Assembly: GCF_000296215.2 (NCBI RefSeq)
Contig: NZ_CP013949.1
Span: 1,109,501-1,173,500 of the forward strand
Direction: 5' to 3'
From: Bradyrhizobium sp. CCGE-LA001
GTDB taxonomy: Bacteria > Pseudomonadota > Alphaproteobacteria > Rhizobiales > Xanthobacteraceae
DNA: 64,000 nt
This document shows positions 31,699 to 39,358 of this stretch, in pieces. Within the stretch, counting starts at the first letter, position 1. Each line of letters opens with the position of its first letter. The notes beneath the pieces were generated by a model. That model ran no database searches, was not told the DNA's origin, and was given only the letters and a program-made list of their open reading frames with translations. The position numbers and the translations under genes were made by a program.

Positions 31699-32413
31699 TG
31701 TTCTCGTCACCGGCGGCAGCCGCGGCATTGGCCTTGCGATCGCAAGGCGCCTCGTCGCTGCCGGCTTCAACGTGATTGCGGCCGCGCGACGCGAGAGCGA
31801 GGAGCTCAAGGCGGCGGTCGCCGTCTCCGAAGGACGCCTGCATTTCCGCGCCTGCGACCTTGCGGTGATCGACGCGATCCCGGCCTTCGCAAAGCTGGTC
31901 CGCGACGAGTTCGGCCCGATCTACGGCCTCGTCAACAATGCCGGCCTCGGCACCGAGGGCCTGCTCGCCACCATGCACAATTCCGAGATCGAGGCGCTGG
32001 TGCAGCTCAACGTGCTCTCGCCGATCATCCTCACCAAATATGTCGCGCGACAGATGATGGCGGACGGCGCAGGCCGCATCATCAACATCTCCTCGATCAT
32101 CGCCACCACCGGCTATAATGGCCTCTCCGTCTACGGTGCGACCAAGGCCGCAGCCACCGGCTTCACCCGCTCGCTCGCGCGCGAGGTCGGCAAGCTCGGG
32201 ATCACCGTGAACGCGATCGCGCCGGGCTTCATCGACACCGAACTGACGCACAATCTCTCCGACGAGGGACGCAAGCGCATCGCCAGCCGCAGCGCGCTGC
32301 GCCGTCTGCCGGAAACCGATGACGTCGCACGCATGGTGGAATATCTGCTCGGCGAGGGAGGCCGCAACGTCACCGGCACCGTGTTTACGATCGACGCGGG
32401 GAATACGGCTTAG
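31691..32413 (+). CDS. SDR-family reductase (FabG-like)
   Basis: This encodes 240 residues. TGGSRGIG (7-14) binds NADP(H), NNAG (82-85), Asn107, Ser135, Tyr148 and Lys152 (YGATK) form the classical SDR active site, and PGFIDTEL follows. The length is typical of 3-ketoacyl-ACP reductases. It is coupled to the AMP-ligase gene, so it may reduce an ACP-bound keto group. Its stop codon lies at the base of a long palindrome. Confidence 0.92.
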   Translation: MHNVLVTGGSRGIGLAIARRLVAAGFNVIAAARRESEELKAAVAVSEGRLHFRACDLAVIDAIPAFAKLVRDEFGPIYGLVNNAGLGTEGLLATMHNSEIEALVQLNVLSPIILTKYVARQMMADGAGRIINISSIIATTGYNGLSVYGATKAAATGFTRSLAREVGKLGITVNAIAPGFIDTELTHNLSDEGRKRIASRSALRRLPETDDVARMVEYLLGEGGRNVTGTVFTIDAGNTA

Positions 32414-32448
32414 AGCTTCGGTGCTGATTGAATCAGAACCGAAGCTCT
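32412..32448 (+). terminator. near-perfect 37-bp palindrome at the end of the ACP operon
   Basis: AGAGCTTCGGT and ACCGAAGCTCT (11-bp arms) enclose CTGATT and AATCAG with one mismatch. It begins within the SDR stop codon. It is also the head of a dispersed repeat (see next entry) and may act as a terminator. Confidence 0.6.
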
Positions 32449-32520
32449 AGATTCTTGTTTTGACGCGTTTTCTTCACGCGAACCGGTGTCCACTTCGCTC
32501 GAAAACGCTTTTGCGGAACC
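32449..32520 (+). repeat. dispersed rhizobial intergenic repeat
   Basis: The segment TTGTTTTGACGCGTTTTCTT followed by CACGCGAACCGGTGTCCACT and TCGCTCGAAAACGC is a familiar intergenic element of Bradyrhizobium and relatives. It follows the palindrome at 32412. Confidence 0.6.
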
Positions 32521-32638
32521 CCGGTCGCGACAATTGGTTGATCCGGCGCAATGACATTCAGCCGGATTTGGTCGTAAGATGCCCCGCAATCGATTGGGTT
32601 ACGTCAATCGGTCTGCCCTAATCGACAGGGAGCAGTCC

Positions 32639-32854
32639 ATGGCCATGCCAAACATGACCGCTTCGAACCTGGGCCGGACGTCAGCAGAGCAATCGCGCGC
32701 GAGGCCGGACGATGTCCATTGTCAGCCGATGTCGCATCAGAATTCCGGTGCTCACGGCCATGAGATGTATCCGCAGCAGTTCGTGCGGTTGGTCGGATGT
32801 CATGATGTCCCGGCCTCAGCGGTGCGCAAGCGCCAGGACGAGAAGCTGCATTAG
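32639..32854 (+). CDS. doubtful small hypothetical protein
   Basis: Up to 71 residues starting MAMPNMTASNLGRTSAEQ, with GGGAG upstream. It is His- and Gln-rich in the middle (SHQNSGAHGHEMYPQQFVRL). No family was recognised, and it may be non-coding. Otherwise the 640 bases between the SDR and DUF3095 genes hold only the repeat. Confidence 0.3.
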   Translation: MAMPNMTASNLGRTSAEQSRARPDDVHCQPMSHQNSGAHGHEMYPQQFVRLVGCHDVPASAVRKRQDEKLH

Positions 32855-33056
32855 GCGCTTGGGCTCCGGGCTTCTCCCAGTCAATTCGTTCATGTGACAA
32901 TTCCGGCGGCTTGTGCGGCATTGCACGGGCATGCGGGCTTGTTGTCCGGCTTTTTCTCGGCCAATGATCGGGGCATCGCGGAAGCCGGCGAACCCGGGTC
33001 CATCCTGCCACGTATCTGTCTTGCAAAGTGCCATCTCAACCATCCGGCATCACCCG

Positions 33057-34202
33057 ATGACATCGAGCGAATCCTTCTACGGCGGCATTCCGGTCTTCCG
33101 CGGCTTCACCAGCCTGATGGACCCTGTGCTGTATTCGCCGCTCCCGGACGATTGGAGCATCGGCGTTGCCGACATCGTCGATTCGACCAAGGCCATCGCG
33201 GCGCAGCGGTACAAGGCAGTCAACATGGCCGGCGCCGCCGTGATCGCGGCGGTGACGAACGCCTTGCAGGGGCGCGAATTCCCCTTCGTGTTCGGTGGCG
33301 ACGGCGCGAGCTTTGCGGTTGCGCCTGACGATGTCGAGTTTGCCCGGGAGGCGCTGGCGGCGACCGCGACCTGGGTGCGGGAGGATCTCGATCTGAAGAT
33401 GCGCGTCGCTCTGGTGCCGGTCAGCGCCATCCGCGCGCAGGGCCTCGACGTGCGCGTCGCGCGCTTCGGTCCGTCGGCCAATTTGTCCTATGCGATGTTC
33501 TCCGGCGGCGGCCTCGCCTGGGCCGATGCCGCCATGAAGCGCGGCGAGTTCGCGCTGACTGAAGCCCCCGGCGGCACGCAGCCCGACCTCTCCGGCCTGT
33601 CCTGCCGTTTCGAGGTGATGCCGGCCTCACGTGGCTTGATCCTGTCGGTGCTGGTGATGCCGGCACGTGGCGACGATCCGCCGGCCTTCCGCAAAGTGAT
33701 CGAGGACATCATCCATCTCGTCGAGCGCAGCCCGGATGGCGGCCGCCCGGTGCCGCCGCAGGGGCCGCCGCTGAAATGGCCGCCGCAAGGGCTGGATTAT
33801 GAGGCCCGCACCCGGCGCGGCGGCTCACTGCTTGCGCGCCGTGCCAGTGTGCTGGCCTATACGCTGTTCGTCTATCTGATCATGCGTTTCGACCTCAAGG
33901 TCGGGGGCTTCGTGCCTGAAGTCTACAAGCGACAGGTGGTCGAGAACTCGGACTTCAGGAAGTATGACGACGGATTGCGCATGATCCTCGATTGTACGCC
34001 GGAGCTCGAACGCGCGCTGGGCGATAGGCTCGCGGCGGCCGCGCGCGACGGCGTCGTGCGCTATGGCCTCCATCGGCAGGACGCGGCGATGATGACGTGC
34101 TTCACGCCATCGGCGCTGCGCAGCGATCACGTGCACTTCATCGACGGCGCGCGAGGCGGCTACGCCTCGGCCGCGACGGCGCTGAAGGCGATGATGGCGT
34201 GA
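33057..34202 (+). CDS. DUF3095 protein, class III nucleotide cyclase-like
   Basis: This encodes 381 residues starting MTSSESFYGGIPVFRGF. WSIGVADIVDSTKAIAA (Asp39) and FPFVFGGDGASFAV (79-83) resemble the two metal-binding strands of class III adenylate/guanylate cyclases (DI-x-GST and GDG). The C-terminal half (RRASVLAYTLFVYLIMRFDL, VVENSDFRKYDDGLRMILDC, HFIDGARGGYASAATALK) matches my recollection of DUF3095. Whether it makes a cyclic nucleotide is unknown. ATG at 33057 was chosen because the extension upstream is not protein-like. Confidence 0.8.
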   Translation: MTSSESFYGGIPVFRGFTSLMDPVLYSPLPDDWSIGVADIVDSTKAIAAQRYKAVNMAGAAVIAAVTNALQGREFPFVFGGDGASFAVAPDDVEFAREALAATATWVREDLDLKMRVALVPVSAIRAQGLDVRVARFGPSANLSYAMFSGGGLAWADAAMKRGEFALTEAPGGTQPDLSGLSCRFEVMPASRGLILSVLVMPARGDDPPAFRKVIEDIIHLVERSPDGGRPVPPQGPPLKWPPQGLDYEARTRRGGSLLARRASVLAYTLFVYLIMRFDLKVGGFVPEVYKRQVVENSDFRKYDDGLRMILDCTPELERALGDRLAAAARDGVVRYGLHRQDAAMMTCFTPSALRSDHVHFIDGARGGYASAATALKAMMA

Positions 34203-34210
34203 AAGGGCTC

Positions 34211-34325
34211 TCGTGCCCCGGACGCAGCGCAGCGTGAAACGGCGCGCTGCAGAGCGGGGTCCCATGGCAGTGTGGGTCCCGGCTCTGCGCCGCGTCACTG
34301 CGTGCCGCAGCGCGTCCAGGACACG
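34211..34325. repeat. dispersed inverted repeat
   Basis: GCCCCGGACGCAGCGCAGCG and GCCGCAGCGCGTCCAGGAC are arms of an imperfect inverted repeat with CAGAGCGGGGTCCCA / TGGGTCCCGGCTCTG inside. This is a known type of Bradyrhizobium intergenic element. It sits between two converging genes. Confidence 0.6.
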
Positions 34326-34332
34326 AAGACTG

Positions 34333-34767
34333 TCACCGTCCTGCGCGCGTCCAGGTTTCGCCGCCGCAGAGCGCGCCGACGCAGCCTTCGACGCGCAACG
34401 AATCCGCCGACGTCACCGTGATGCTGCTCGCATAGCTGCTGCCGTCATCGGCGTTGTAGATCTGGCCTGACCATTTGTTCGGAGCTGACGGCTGCATGCC
34501 GTTGAACAATGGCAGGCCGATCATCGGACGCCTGGCGAGCGCAGGATTGGGATTCTTGCTGTCGGTGGCTGGCTGACCGGTCGCGGTGTCATAGGGCTCG
34601 CGCAGCCAGACGATGTGGCCACAGATTCCGTCGCCGCATTTGTTGATCTTGACGCGCGCATCGCCGGCCTGGGTGAGCCAGGTCCCGTCGGCGCTTTGCG
34701 CCTGCGCGCTGGTTACGCCGAGCAGCGCAGCCAGGATGACGACGGGAATCGCGAATCTGCTGAACAT
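34333..34767 (-). CDS. DUF2147 periplasmic protein
   Basis: This encodes 144 residues. The signal peptide (FAIPVVILAALLGVTSAQAQ) is followed by DGTWLTQAGDARVKINKCGD, ICGHIVWLREP, MIGLPLFNGMQP, WSGQIYNADDG and GCVGALCGGETW. This is the DUF2147 lipocalin-like pattern with conserved Cys pairs. Family members are exported and of unknown function. It stands alone, converging with the DUF3095 gene. Confidence 0.88.
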   Translation of the reverse strand: MFSRFAIPVVILAALLGVTSAQAQSADGTWLTQAGDARVKINKCGDGICGHIVWLREPYDTATGQPATDSKNPNPALARRPMIGLPLFNGMQPSAPNKWSGQIYNADDGSSYASSITVTSADSLRVEGCVGALCGGETWTRAGR

Positions 34768-34874
34768 GGAGAACCCCCGAAAAAAGACGGCGCCTCCATA
34801 TCAGCCCGGGAGGATAGTGCAACGCTGGTGGGAATCACATTCCTGCGTTTACTTGCTTGCTTATCTGCCTGCGC

Positions 34875-36266
34875 TCATTTGCCCCAGCGCGCGAACGCGA
34901 CCGAGCCGGCCGTCAAAAGACCGAACACGACCATGGCGCCGCCGACCAGCGCGAACAAGGTCCAGGCCGGCGCCTGCGCCATCATGAGACCGATCCCGCC
35001 GACAGCGACGATCAGCAGGCGCGCCGTCGAAGCAAGCACGGGTCCGCCGACGCGCGCCGCGCCTTGCGAGGAGAAATAGAGCGACACGCCGATGCCGAAG
35101 AACACGAAGGCCGGACCGGCCCAGTGGAAATAGCTGTGGGCGGCCGCGGTGACGCCGGGATCGCGCGTGAACAGCGCGACCCATAGCGACGGGTCCAGCG
35201 CGACGACGAGGCCGATCAGGCCGACGGTCAATCCCGAGGCTGCCGCCGCAGTCCAGGCCACGCGCCGCGCGCGCTTCAGATGGCCTGCGCCGATCGCGAC
35301 GCCGACCATCGGCACCGAGGCGATGCCGAAGGCGAAGGTGATCGGGATCAGCAGAAATTCGAGCCGCGAGCCGATGCCGTAGCCGGCCAGCATCTCGGTG
35401 CCGAAGGTCGCGAGGATCTTCGTGAAGATCAGAATGGTGAGCACGGTCTGGAGTGGCGACAGGCAGGCCAATGCGCCGACCTTGAGAATGTCCAGGAACA
35501 TCGCGCGTTCGAAATGGAAGGCACGGACATCGAGCTGCAACCGGCTGCGGCCGGATAGGAGATACCAGAGGAAGAAGATCGCGGCGCAGCTGAACGCGAT
35601 GAGCTGGCCGCTTGCGACACCCGGCATGCCGAATTGCGGCATGCCGAACAGGCCGAGCCCCAGCGTGCCGCCGAGCACGACCTGGAGCACGCTCGCGCCG
35701 ATCAGCGTCATCGACGGCAGGCGCATGTCGCCGGTGCCACGGATCACCGAGGCCAGCGTGTTGACGAGCCAGATCGCGACCGCACCGGAGAACAGCACCT
35801 GCGAATAGCCGCTGGCCTCCTCGAGCACGCGGTCGCGGCCGCCGAGCAGAGCGAAGAAGGAGCGGCCGAAGACCAGCATCATCACCGTGAAGAACAGCCC
35901 GCCGCAGAGGCCGATGATGGCAGCATGCAGTGCCAGCGTCGCGGCGCGGTCGCGATCGCCTGCGCCGAGCGCGCGGCTGATCGCTGACGAGACCCCGCCG
36001 CCCATCGCGCCCGCGCTCATCATCTGTGTCAGCATCGCGAACGGAAACACCAGCGCGATCGCGGCGAGCGGGATGGTCCCCAGCCGGCCGATATAGGAGG
36101 TCTCGGCGATCGATACCAGCGTGCTGCCGACCATCGCGATCATGTTGGGAATCGCGAGCCGCAGCAGCGTCGGCAGGATCGGCGCGGTCAGCAGGCTCGC
36201 AATGGGGGAGGCGACCGGGGCACGCGGCGGGACGGCGTCTAGGGGGGCGTCGATCGTCATGTTCAC
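34875..36266 (-). CDS. MATE-family efflux transporter
   Basis: This encodes 463 residues with about 12 transmembrane helices. LAIPNMIAMVGSTLVSIAET, YIGRLGTIPLAAIALVFP, AMGGGVSSAISRALGAGDRD, and a matching second half (GYGIGSRLEFLLIPITFAFG, VGVAIGAGHLKRARRVAW) show the two-bundle MATE fold. It probably exports cationic drugs or metabolites in exchange for protons or sodium. GNAT gene 36342 lies upstream on the same strand, with 75 bases between. Confidence 0.92.
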   Translation of the reverse strand: MNMTIDAPLDAVPPRAPVASPIASLLTAPILPTLLRLAIPNMIAMVGSTLVSIAETSYIGRLGTIPLAAIALVFPFAMLTQMMSAGAMGGGVSSAISRALGAGDRDRAATLALHAAIIGLCGGLFFTVMMLVFGRSFFALLGGRDRVLEEASGYSQVLFSGAVAIWLVNTLASVIRGTGDMRLPSMTLIGASVLQVVLGGTLGLGLFGMPQFGMPGVASGQLIAFSCAAIFFLWYLLSGRSRLQLDVRAFHFERAMFLDILKVGALACLSPLQTVLTILIFTKILATFGTEMLAGYGIGSRLEFLLIPITFAFGIASVPMVGVAIGAGHLKRARRVAWTAAAASGLTVGLIGLVVALDPSLWVALFTRDPGVTAAAHSYFHWAGPAFVFFGIGVSLYFSSQGAARVGGPVLASTARLLIVAVGGIGLMMAQAPAWTLFALVGGAMVVFGLLTAGSVAFARWGK

Positions 36267-36341
36267 CGGGCGGAATGTTAGATGATGATCGACATATTAT
36301 AGGACGCAGGGCGGCCGGCGCAGCCCTCGCTCACGCAGGGC

Positions 36342-36869
36342 TCACCAGGGCAGGCCGCATAGGTCGATGGTGCCCAGCGTCGGCGCGCGGACGATGTTGA
36401 AGACGTAGGGCGCCATGTAAGTGAAGCGGATCCGCCCTTCCGGCTGCTCGCAATAGACCTCGCCCTTGAAGGGCAGCCAGCTCCGGGTCTCGTAGAACGA
36501 AAAATTGTGTGGTTCGCAGAACAGCAGCGCGAAGCGGGCGGCCTCGTTGGCGCGAATGGTATGCACCGCCGCGTCGATCGCCAGGGTCGCATAGCCGCGG
36601 CCGCGCCGGTCCTCGCGCGTGCAGACCCCGCCGATGCCGCCGATATGGACCTTCTGCCCATTCCAGGTGACGGTGCGGAAATAGATGCCGACATGGCACA
36701 CGAGGCCGTCCTCGGGCGTCTCGATCAGCACGCGCAGATCGGCATTGGCCCATTTGACGTGAGACCAGGCCGGCTTCTCCGCGGCGTCCTGGCTCCAGAC
36801 CGCGTTGAGCAGGGGTTTTGCAATCGGCCACGAGGCGTCGCCGTTCAGGATGTCGATTTCGATGCTCAT
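36342..36869 (-). CDS. GNAT-family N-acetyltransferase
   Basis: This encodes 175 residues. VKWANADLRVLIETPEDGLV, HIGGIGGVCTREDRRGRGYA (the acetyl-CoA pyrophosphate loop R-x-x-G-x-G/A), IDAAVHTIRANEAARFALLF and SFYETRSWLPF outline the GNAT fold. The C-terminus (FTYMAPYVFNIVRAP, IDLCGLPW) resembles the aminoglycoside 2'-acetyltransferase-like branch. The substrate is unknown. Its proximity to the MATE transporter gene may mean a shared role in detoxification. Confidence 0.82.
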   Translation of the reverse strand: MSIEIDILNGDASWPIAKPLLNAVWSQDAAEKPAWSHVKWANADLRVLIETPEDGLVCHVGIYFRTVTWNGQKVHIGGIGGVCTREDRRGRGYATLAIDAAVHTIRANEAARFALLFCEPHNFSFYETRSWLPFKGEVYCEQPEGRIRFTYMAPYVFNIVRAPTLGTIDLCGLPW

Positions 36870-37053
36870 TGCTCGGTCTCTCGCATCTTCGGTTCGCGGT
36901 GCATTCGTTCTGTCATAACCGCTTCAAAGGCAATGATATTTTGCGACGTGCAGCCGGCCCGGGCGATCGTCCGCGGCCTCCGCCGGATTATTTGCAATCG
37001 TGCCAAGCGGTCGCATCACGCGTTTTCGCAAATTGACGGTATTTAACGGCCGC

Positions 37054-37079
37054 GGAACCTTCTATAAGGGGTGACCGTT
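37054..37079 (+). promoter_or_regulatory. EcfG-type promoter of sodB
   Basis: GGAAC (37054-37058), 17 bases, CGTT (37076-37079). The sodB ATG is 35 bases downstream. Confidence 0.55.
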
Positions 37080-37114
37080 AGAACTCGTTCCCCACCAGTT
37101 GCGGACAAGAACCC

Positions 37115-37711
37115 ATGACCTTTACGCTGCCCCCACTCCCTTACGCCTATGACGCCCTCGGCCAGTATATGTCGAAGGAGACGCTGGAATATCACCACGA
37201 CAAGCATCATCAGGCCTACGTCACCAACGGCAACAACGCGCTCAAGGGGACCGAATGGGAAGGCAAGTCCCTTGAAGAGATCGTCAAGGGCTCGTTCGGC
37301 AAGAACCCCGCGGTGTTCAACAATGCCGGCCAGCACTACAACCACATCCACTTTTGGAGCTGGATGAAGCCCAATGGCGGCGGCACGAAGCTGCCGGGCA
37401 AGCTCGAGAAGAAGATCAACGAGGACCTCGGCGGCTTCGAGAAGTTCAAGACCGACTTCCAGGCGGCCGGTGTCGGCCAGTTCGGCTCCGGCTGGGCCTG
37501 GCTCCAGGTCAAGAATGGCAAGCTCGAAATCTCCAAGACCCCGAACGGCGAGAATCCGCTGGTGCACGGCGCCACTCCGATCCTCGGCGTCGACGTCTGG
37601 GAGCACTCCTACTACATCGACTATCGCAACCGCCGTCCGGACTATCTCAAGGCGTTCGTTGAGAACCTCGTGAACTGGGAATACGTCGAGTCCCTGTTCG
37701 ACAAGGCGTAA
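37115..37711 (+). CDS. sodB: superoxide dismutase, Fe-type
   Basis: This encodes 198 residues. Metal ligands are His27, His77 (NAGQHYNH), Asp160 and His164 (DVWEHSYYIDY). Gln73 lies in the position that marks iron enzymes (NNAGQ rather than NNAGG), although rhizobial enzymes of this kind can be cambialistic. No signal peptide, so cytoplasmic. It converts superoxide to hydrogen peroxide and oxygen. The EcfG-type promoter upstream suggests general stress control. Confidence 0.97.
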   Translation: MTFTLPPLPYAYDALGQYMSKETLEYHHDKHHQAYVTNGNNALKGTEWEGKSLEEIVKGSFGKNPAVFNNAGQHYNHIHFWSWMKPNGGGTKLPGKLEKKINEDLGGFEKFKTDFQAAGVGQFGSGWAWLQVKNGKLEISKTPNGENPLVHGATPILGVDVWEHSYYIDYRNRRPDYLKAFVENLVNWEYVESLFDKA

Positions 37712-37727
37712 GCCAAACACTCAGTGA

Positions 37728-37824
37728 TCCCGGGGCGATGCGAAGCATCGAACCCGGGATCTCGAGATTCTCAGGTGCGCAACGGCGCACCAGAGTTCGC
37801 ACTTCGTGCGCCCCGGAATGACAG
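37728..37824. repeat. dispersed intergenic repeat
   Basis: Contains GATCCCGGGGCGATGCGAAG, GAACCCGGGATCTCGAGATT and CGTGCGCCCCGGAATGAC. This pattern of inverted CCCGGG-type arms ending in CGGAATGAC is a well-known Bradyrhizobium intergenic element. Confidence 0.65.
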
Positions 37825-37971
37825 GATCGAGGCGGTCGCATCAGCGGCCGCCTTTTTGCTGTGCGGAATTGCCCTGCACGATGCGCGCACGGCTCTGTCA
37901 TCGTATCGTTTGCATCGGGGGAACGCCGCCCTTAATCAGGACGGGCATCCCCGCGATCCGATCCGAGCCCG

Positions 37972-38583
37972 GTGTCAGAACCTTCCCCGAAAGACCCGGC
38001 GCCTGCCGACGACGTCGACGCCGAGCCGCGGCCGGGGCGCGTGCGCAAGCCGGTCGGCTGGTCCACCATCATCATCGCGGTCCTGGTGGCGGTGAGCGCC
38101 GGTCTGGTCTGGCGGCGTGACGGCACCGACGGTGTTCTCGACATTCTCACCCACGACCTCTCGCTGTTCTCAGGCATCCTGCCGCGCGTGCTGGCCGGTT
38201 GCCTGCTCGGCGCTCTCATCTCGGAGATCCTGCCGCACGAGAAGGTCTCGCGCTCGCTCGGGCCGAAATCGGGCCTGATGGGCCTGCTGATCGGCACTGC
38301 CTTCGGCGCGATCTTGCCGGGCGGTCCCTTCACTGCCTATCCGGTGGCGAGCGCGCTGCTCGCGGTCGGTGCCGATTTCGGCGCCACCATCGCCATGGTC
38401 GTGAGTTGGACCCTGATCGGCTACGGCCGGGCGGTGGCCTGGGAAATCCCGATCATGGGCACCGATTTCACGCTGTGGCGGATCCTGATCTCGCTGCCGC
38501 TGCCGGTGCTCGCCGGCGCGCTCGGCCGCTTCGTCTATGTCAGGATGTACCCGAAGCCCGCCGCCAAGGACGATGAGTTGTGA
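37972..38583 (+). CDS. permease, DUF318/ArsP type, first half-protein
   Basis: This encodes 203 residues from a GTG start. About five membrane helices; ILPRVLAGCLLGALISEILP, LGPKSGLMGLLIGTAFGAIL and PGGPFTAYPVASALLAVGAD match the DUF318 (ArsP_1, YraQ) permease repeat with the P-G-G-P motif. Full family members carry two such repeats in one chain of 300-350 residues. Here the second repeat is a separate protein coupled by a GTGA overlap. Substrate unknown; it lies directly upstream of the Zur-controlled zinc locus. Confidence 0.82.
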   Translation: MSEPSPKDPAPADDVDAEPRPGRVRKPVGWSTIIIAVLVAVSAGLVWRRDGTDGVLDILTHDLSLFSGILPRVLAGCLLGALISEILPHEKVSRSLGPKSGLMGLLIGTAFGAILPGGPFTAYPVASALLAVGADFGATIAMVVSWTLIGYGRAVAWEIPIMGTDFTLWRILISLPLPVLAGALGRFVYVRMYPKPAAKDDEL

Positions 38584-39080
38584 GCGCAGCGCTTCTCATC
38601 GACATGCTGTTGTGGGGCTCGGTGCTCGGGGTCGGTCTGATCGCCTTCCGGCGCGGGTCTGCCGTGTTCGTGGCCTCGCTGCGCGAAGGCGCAATGGACT
38701 TCGTCAACATCGTGCCGCGGATCGCGCTCGGGGTGATCGGCTCCGGCTACATCGCCGCCATCATCCCGCAGGAGGTGATCACCGGCTGGCTTGGCCCAGA
38801 CAGCGGCTGGCTCGGAGTCGCCTCTGCCGTTGTCGCCGGTGCCGCCACCCCCGGCGGCCCCGTCATCGGCTTCTCCATCGGCACGGTGGCGCTGAAGGCC
38901 GGCGGCGGAGTGCCCCAGGTGGTTGCGTATGTCGTCGCTTGGGCCCTGTTCGCCTTCCAGCGGGTCATCTTGTGGGAGATCCCGTTCATGCCGGCCCGGT
39001 TCGTCTGGTTCCGCTGCGCCGTGTCGGTGCCATTTCCGTTCGTGGCGGCCGCGATCGCTATGCTGATCGGAAAGCCCTGA
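38580..39080 (+). CDS. permease, DUF318/ArsP type, second half-protein
   Basis: This encodes 166 residues with a GTG start overlapping the previous stop. IVPRIALGVIGSGYIAAIIP, WLGPDSGWLGVASAVVAGAA, TPGGPVIGFSIGTVALKAGG mirror the first protein, including the P-G-G-P motif. The two should form one heteromeric permease. No soluble domain or metal-binding Cys was seen. Confidence 0.82.
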   Translation: MSAALLIDMLLWGSVLGVGLIAFRRGSAVFVASLREGAMDFVNIVPRIALGVIGSGYIAAIIPQEVITGWLGPDSGWLGVASAVVAGAATPGGPVIGFSIGTVALKAGGGVPQVVAYVVAWALFAFQRVILWEIPFMPARFVWFRCAVSVPFPFVAAAIAMLIGKP

Positions 39081-39099
39081 GCCCAAGGCGTGGACAGAC

Positions 39100-39122
39100 G
39101 AAATGTTATAATATAACGTCTC
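39100..39122 (+). promoter_or_regulatory. Zur box of the zinc locus
   Basis: GAAATGTTATA, a central A, and TATAACGTCTC: a 23-bp palindrome with two mismatches. It closely resembles the alphaproteobacterial Zur operator (G-A-A-A-T-G-T-T-A-T-A-N-T-A-T-A-A-C-A-T-T-T-C). It ends three bases before the first ATG, so Zur would cover the promoter and start. Confidence 0.8.
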
Positions 39123-39125
39123 GAA

Positions 39126-39356
39126 ATGGTTCCCGCCGCGTCCCACGCCCATCATCACGACCACGTTCATGGTCATTCCCACGGCCACGCGCACGGGCAC
39201 GACCACACCCATGCCCATGTCCATGATGCGGCGTCACCGCATCCGGCCCAAGCGGCACCCTGGTCGATCCTGCGCATGACCATGGCGGGGCGCCTTGCGG
39301 CCGCGCTCGCCGTCTGCGCCGTGCTCTGGGCCATGGTCTTCCTGGCGATGAGGTGA
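39126..39356 (+). CDS. His-rich small membrane protein of the zinc locus
   Basis: This encodes 76 residues. Residues 7-33 consist mainly of His with Asp, Gly and Ala (HAHHHDHVHGHSHGHAHGHD), then a linker and one transmembrane helix (about 57-75, LAAALAVCAVLWAMVFLAM). Topology probably puts the His tail on one face of the inner membrane as a zinc buffer or donor to ZnuABC. The start is three bases from the Zur box, and the stop overlaps a possible GTG start of znuC. I know no named family. Confidence 0.7.
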   Translation: MVPAASHAHHHDHVHGHSHGHAHGHDHTHAHVHDAASPHPAQAAPWSILRMTMAGRLAAALAVCAVLWAMVFLAMR

Positions 39357-39358
39357 CC

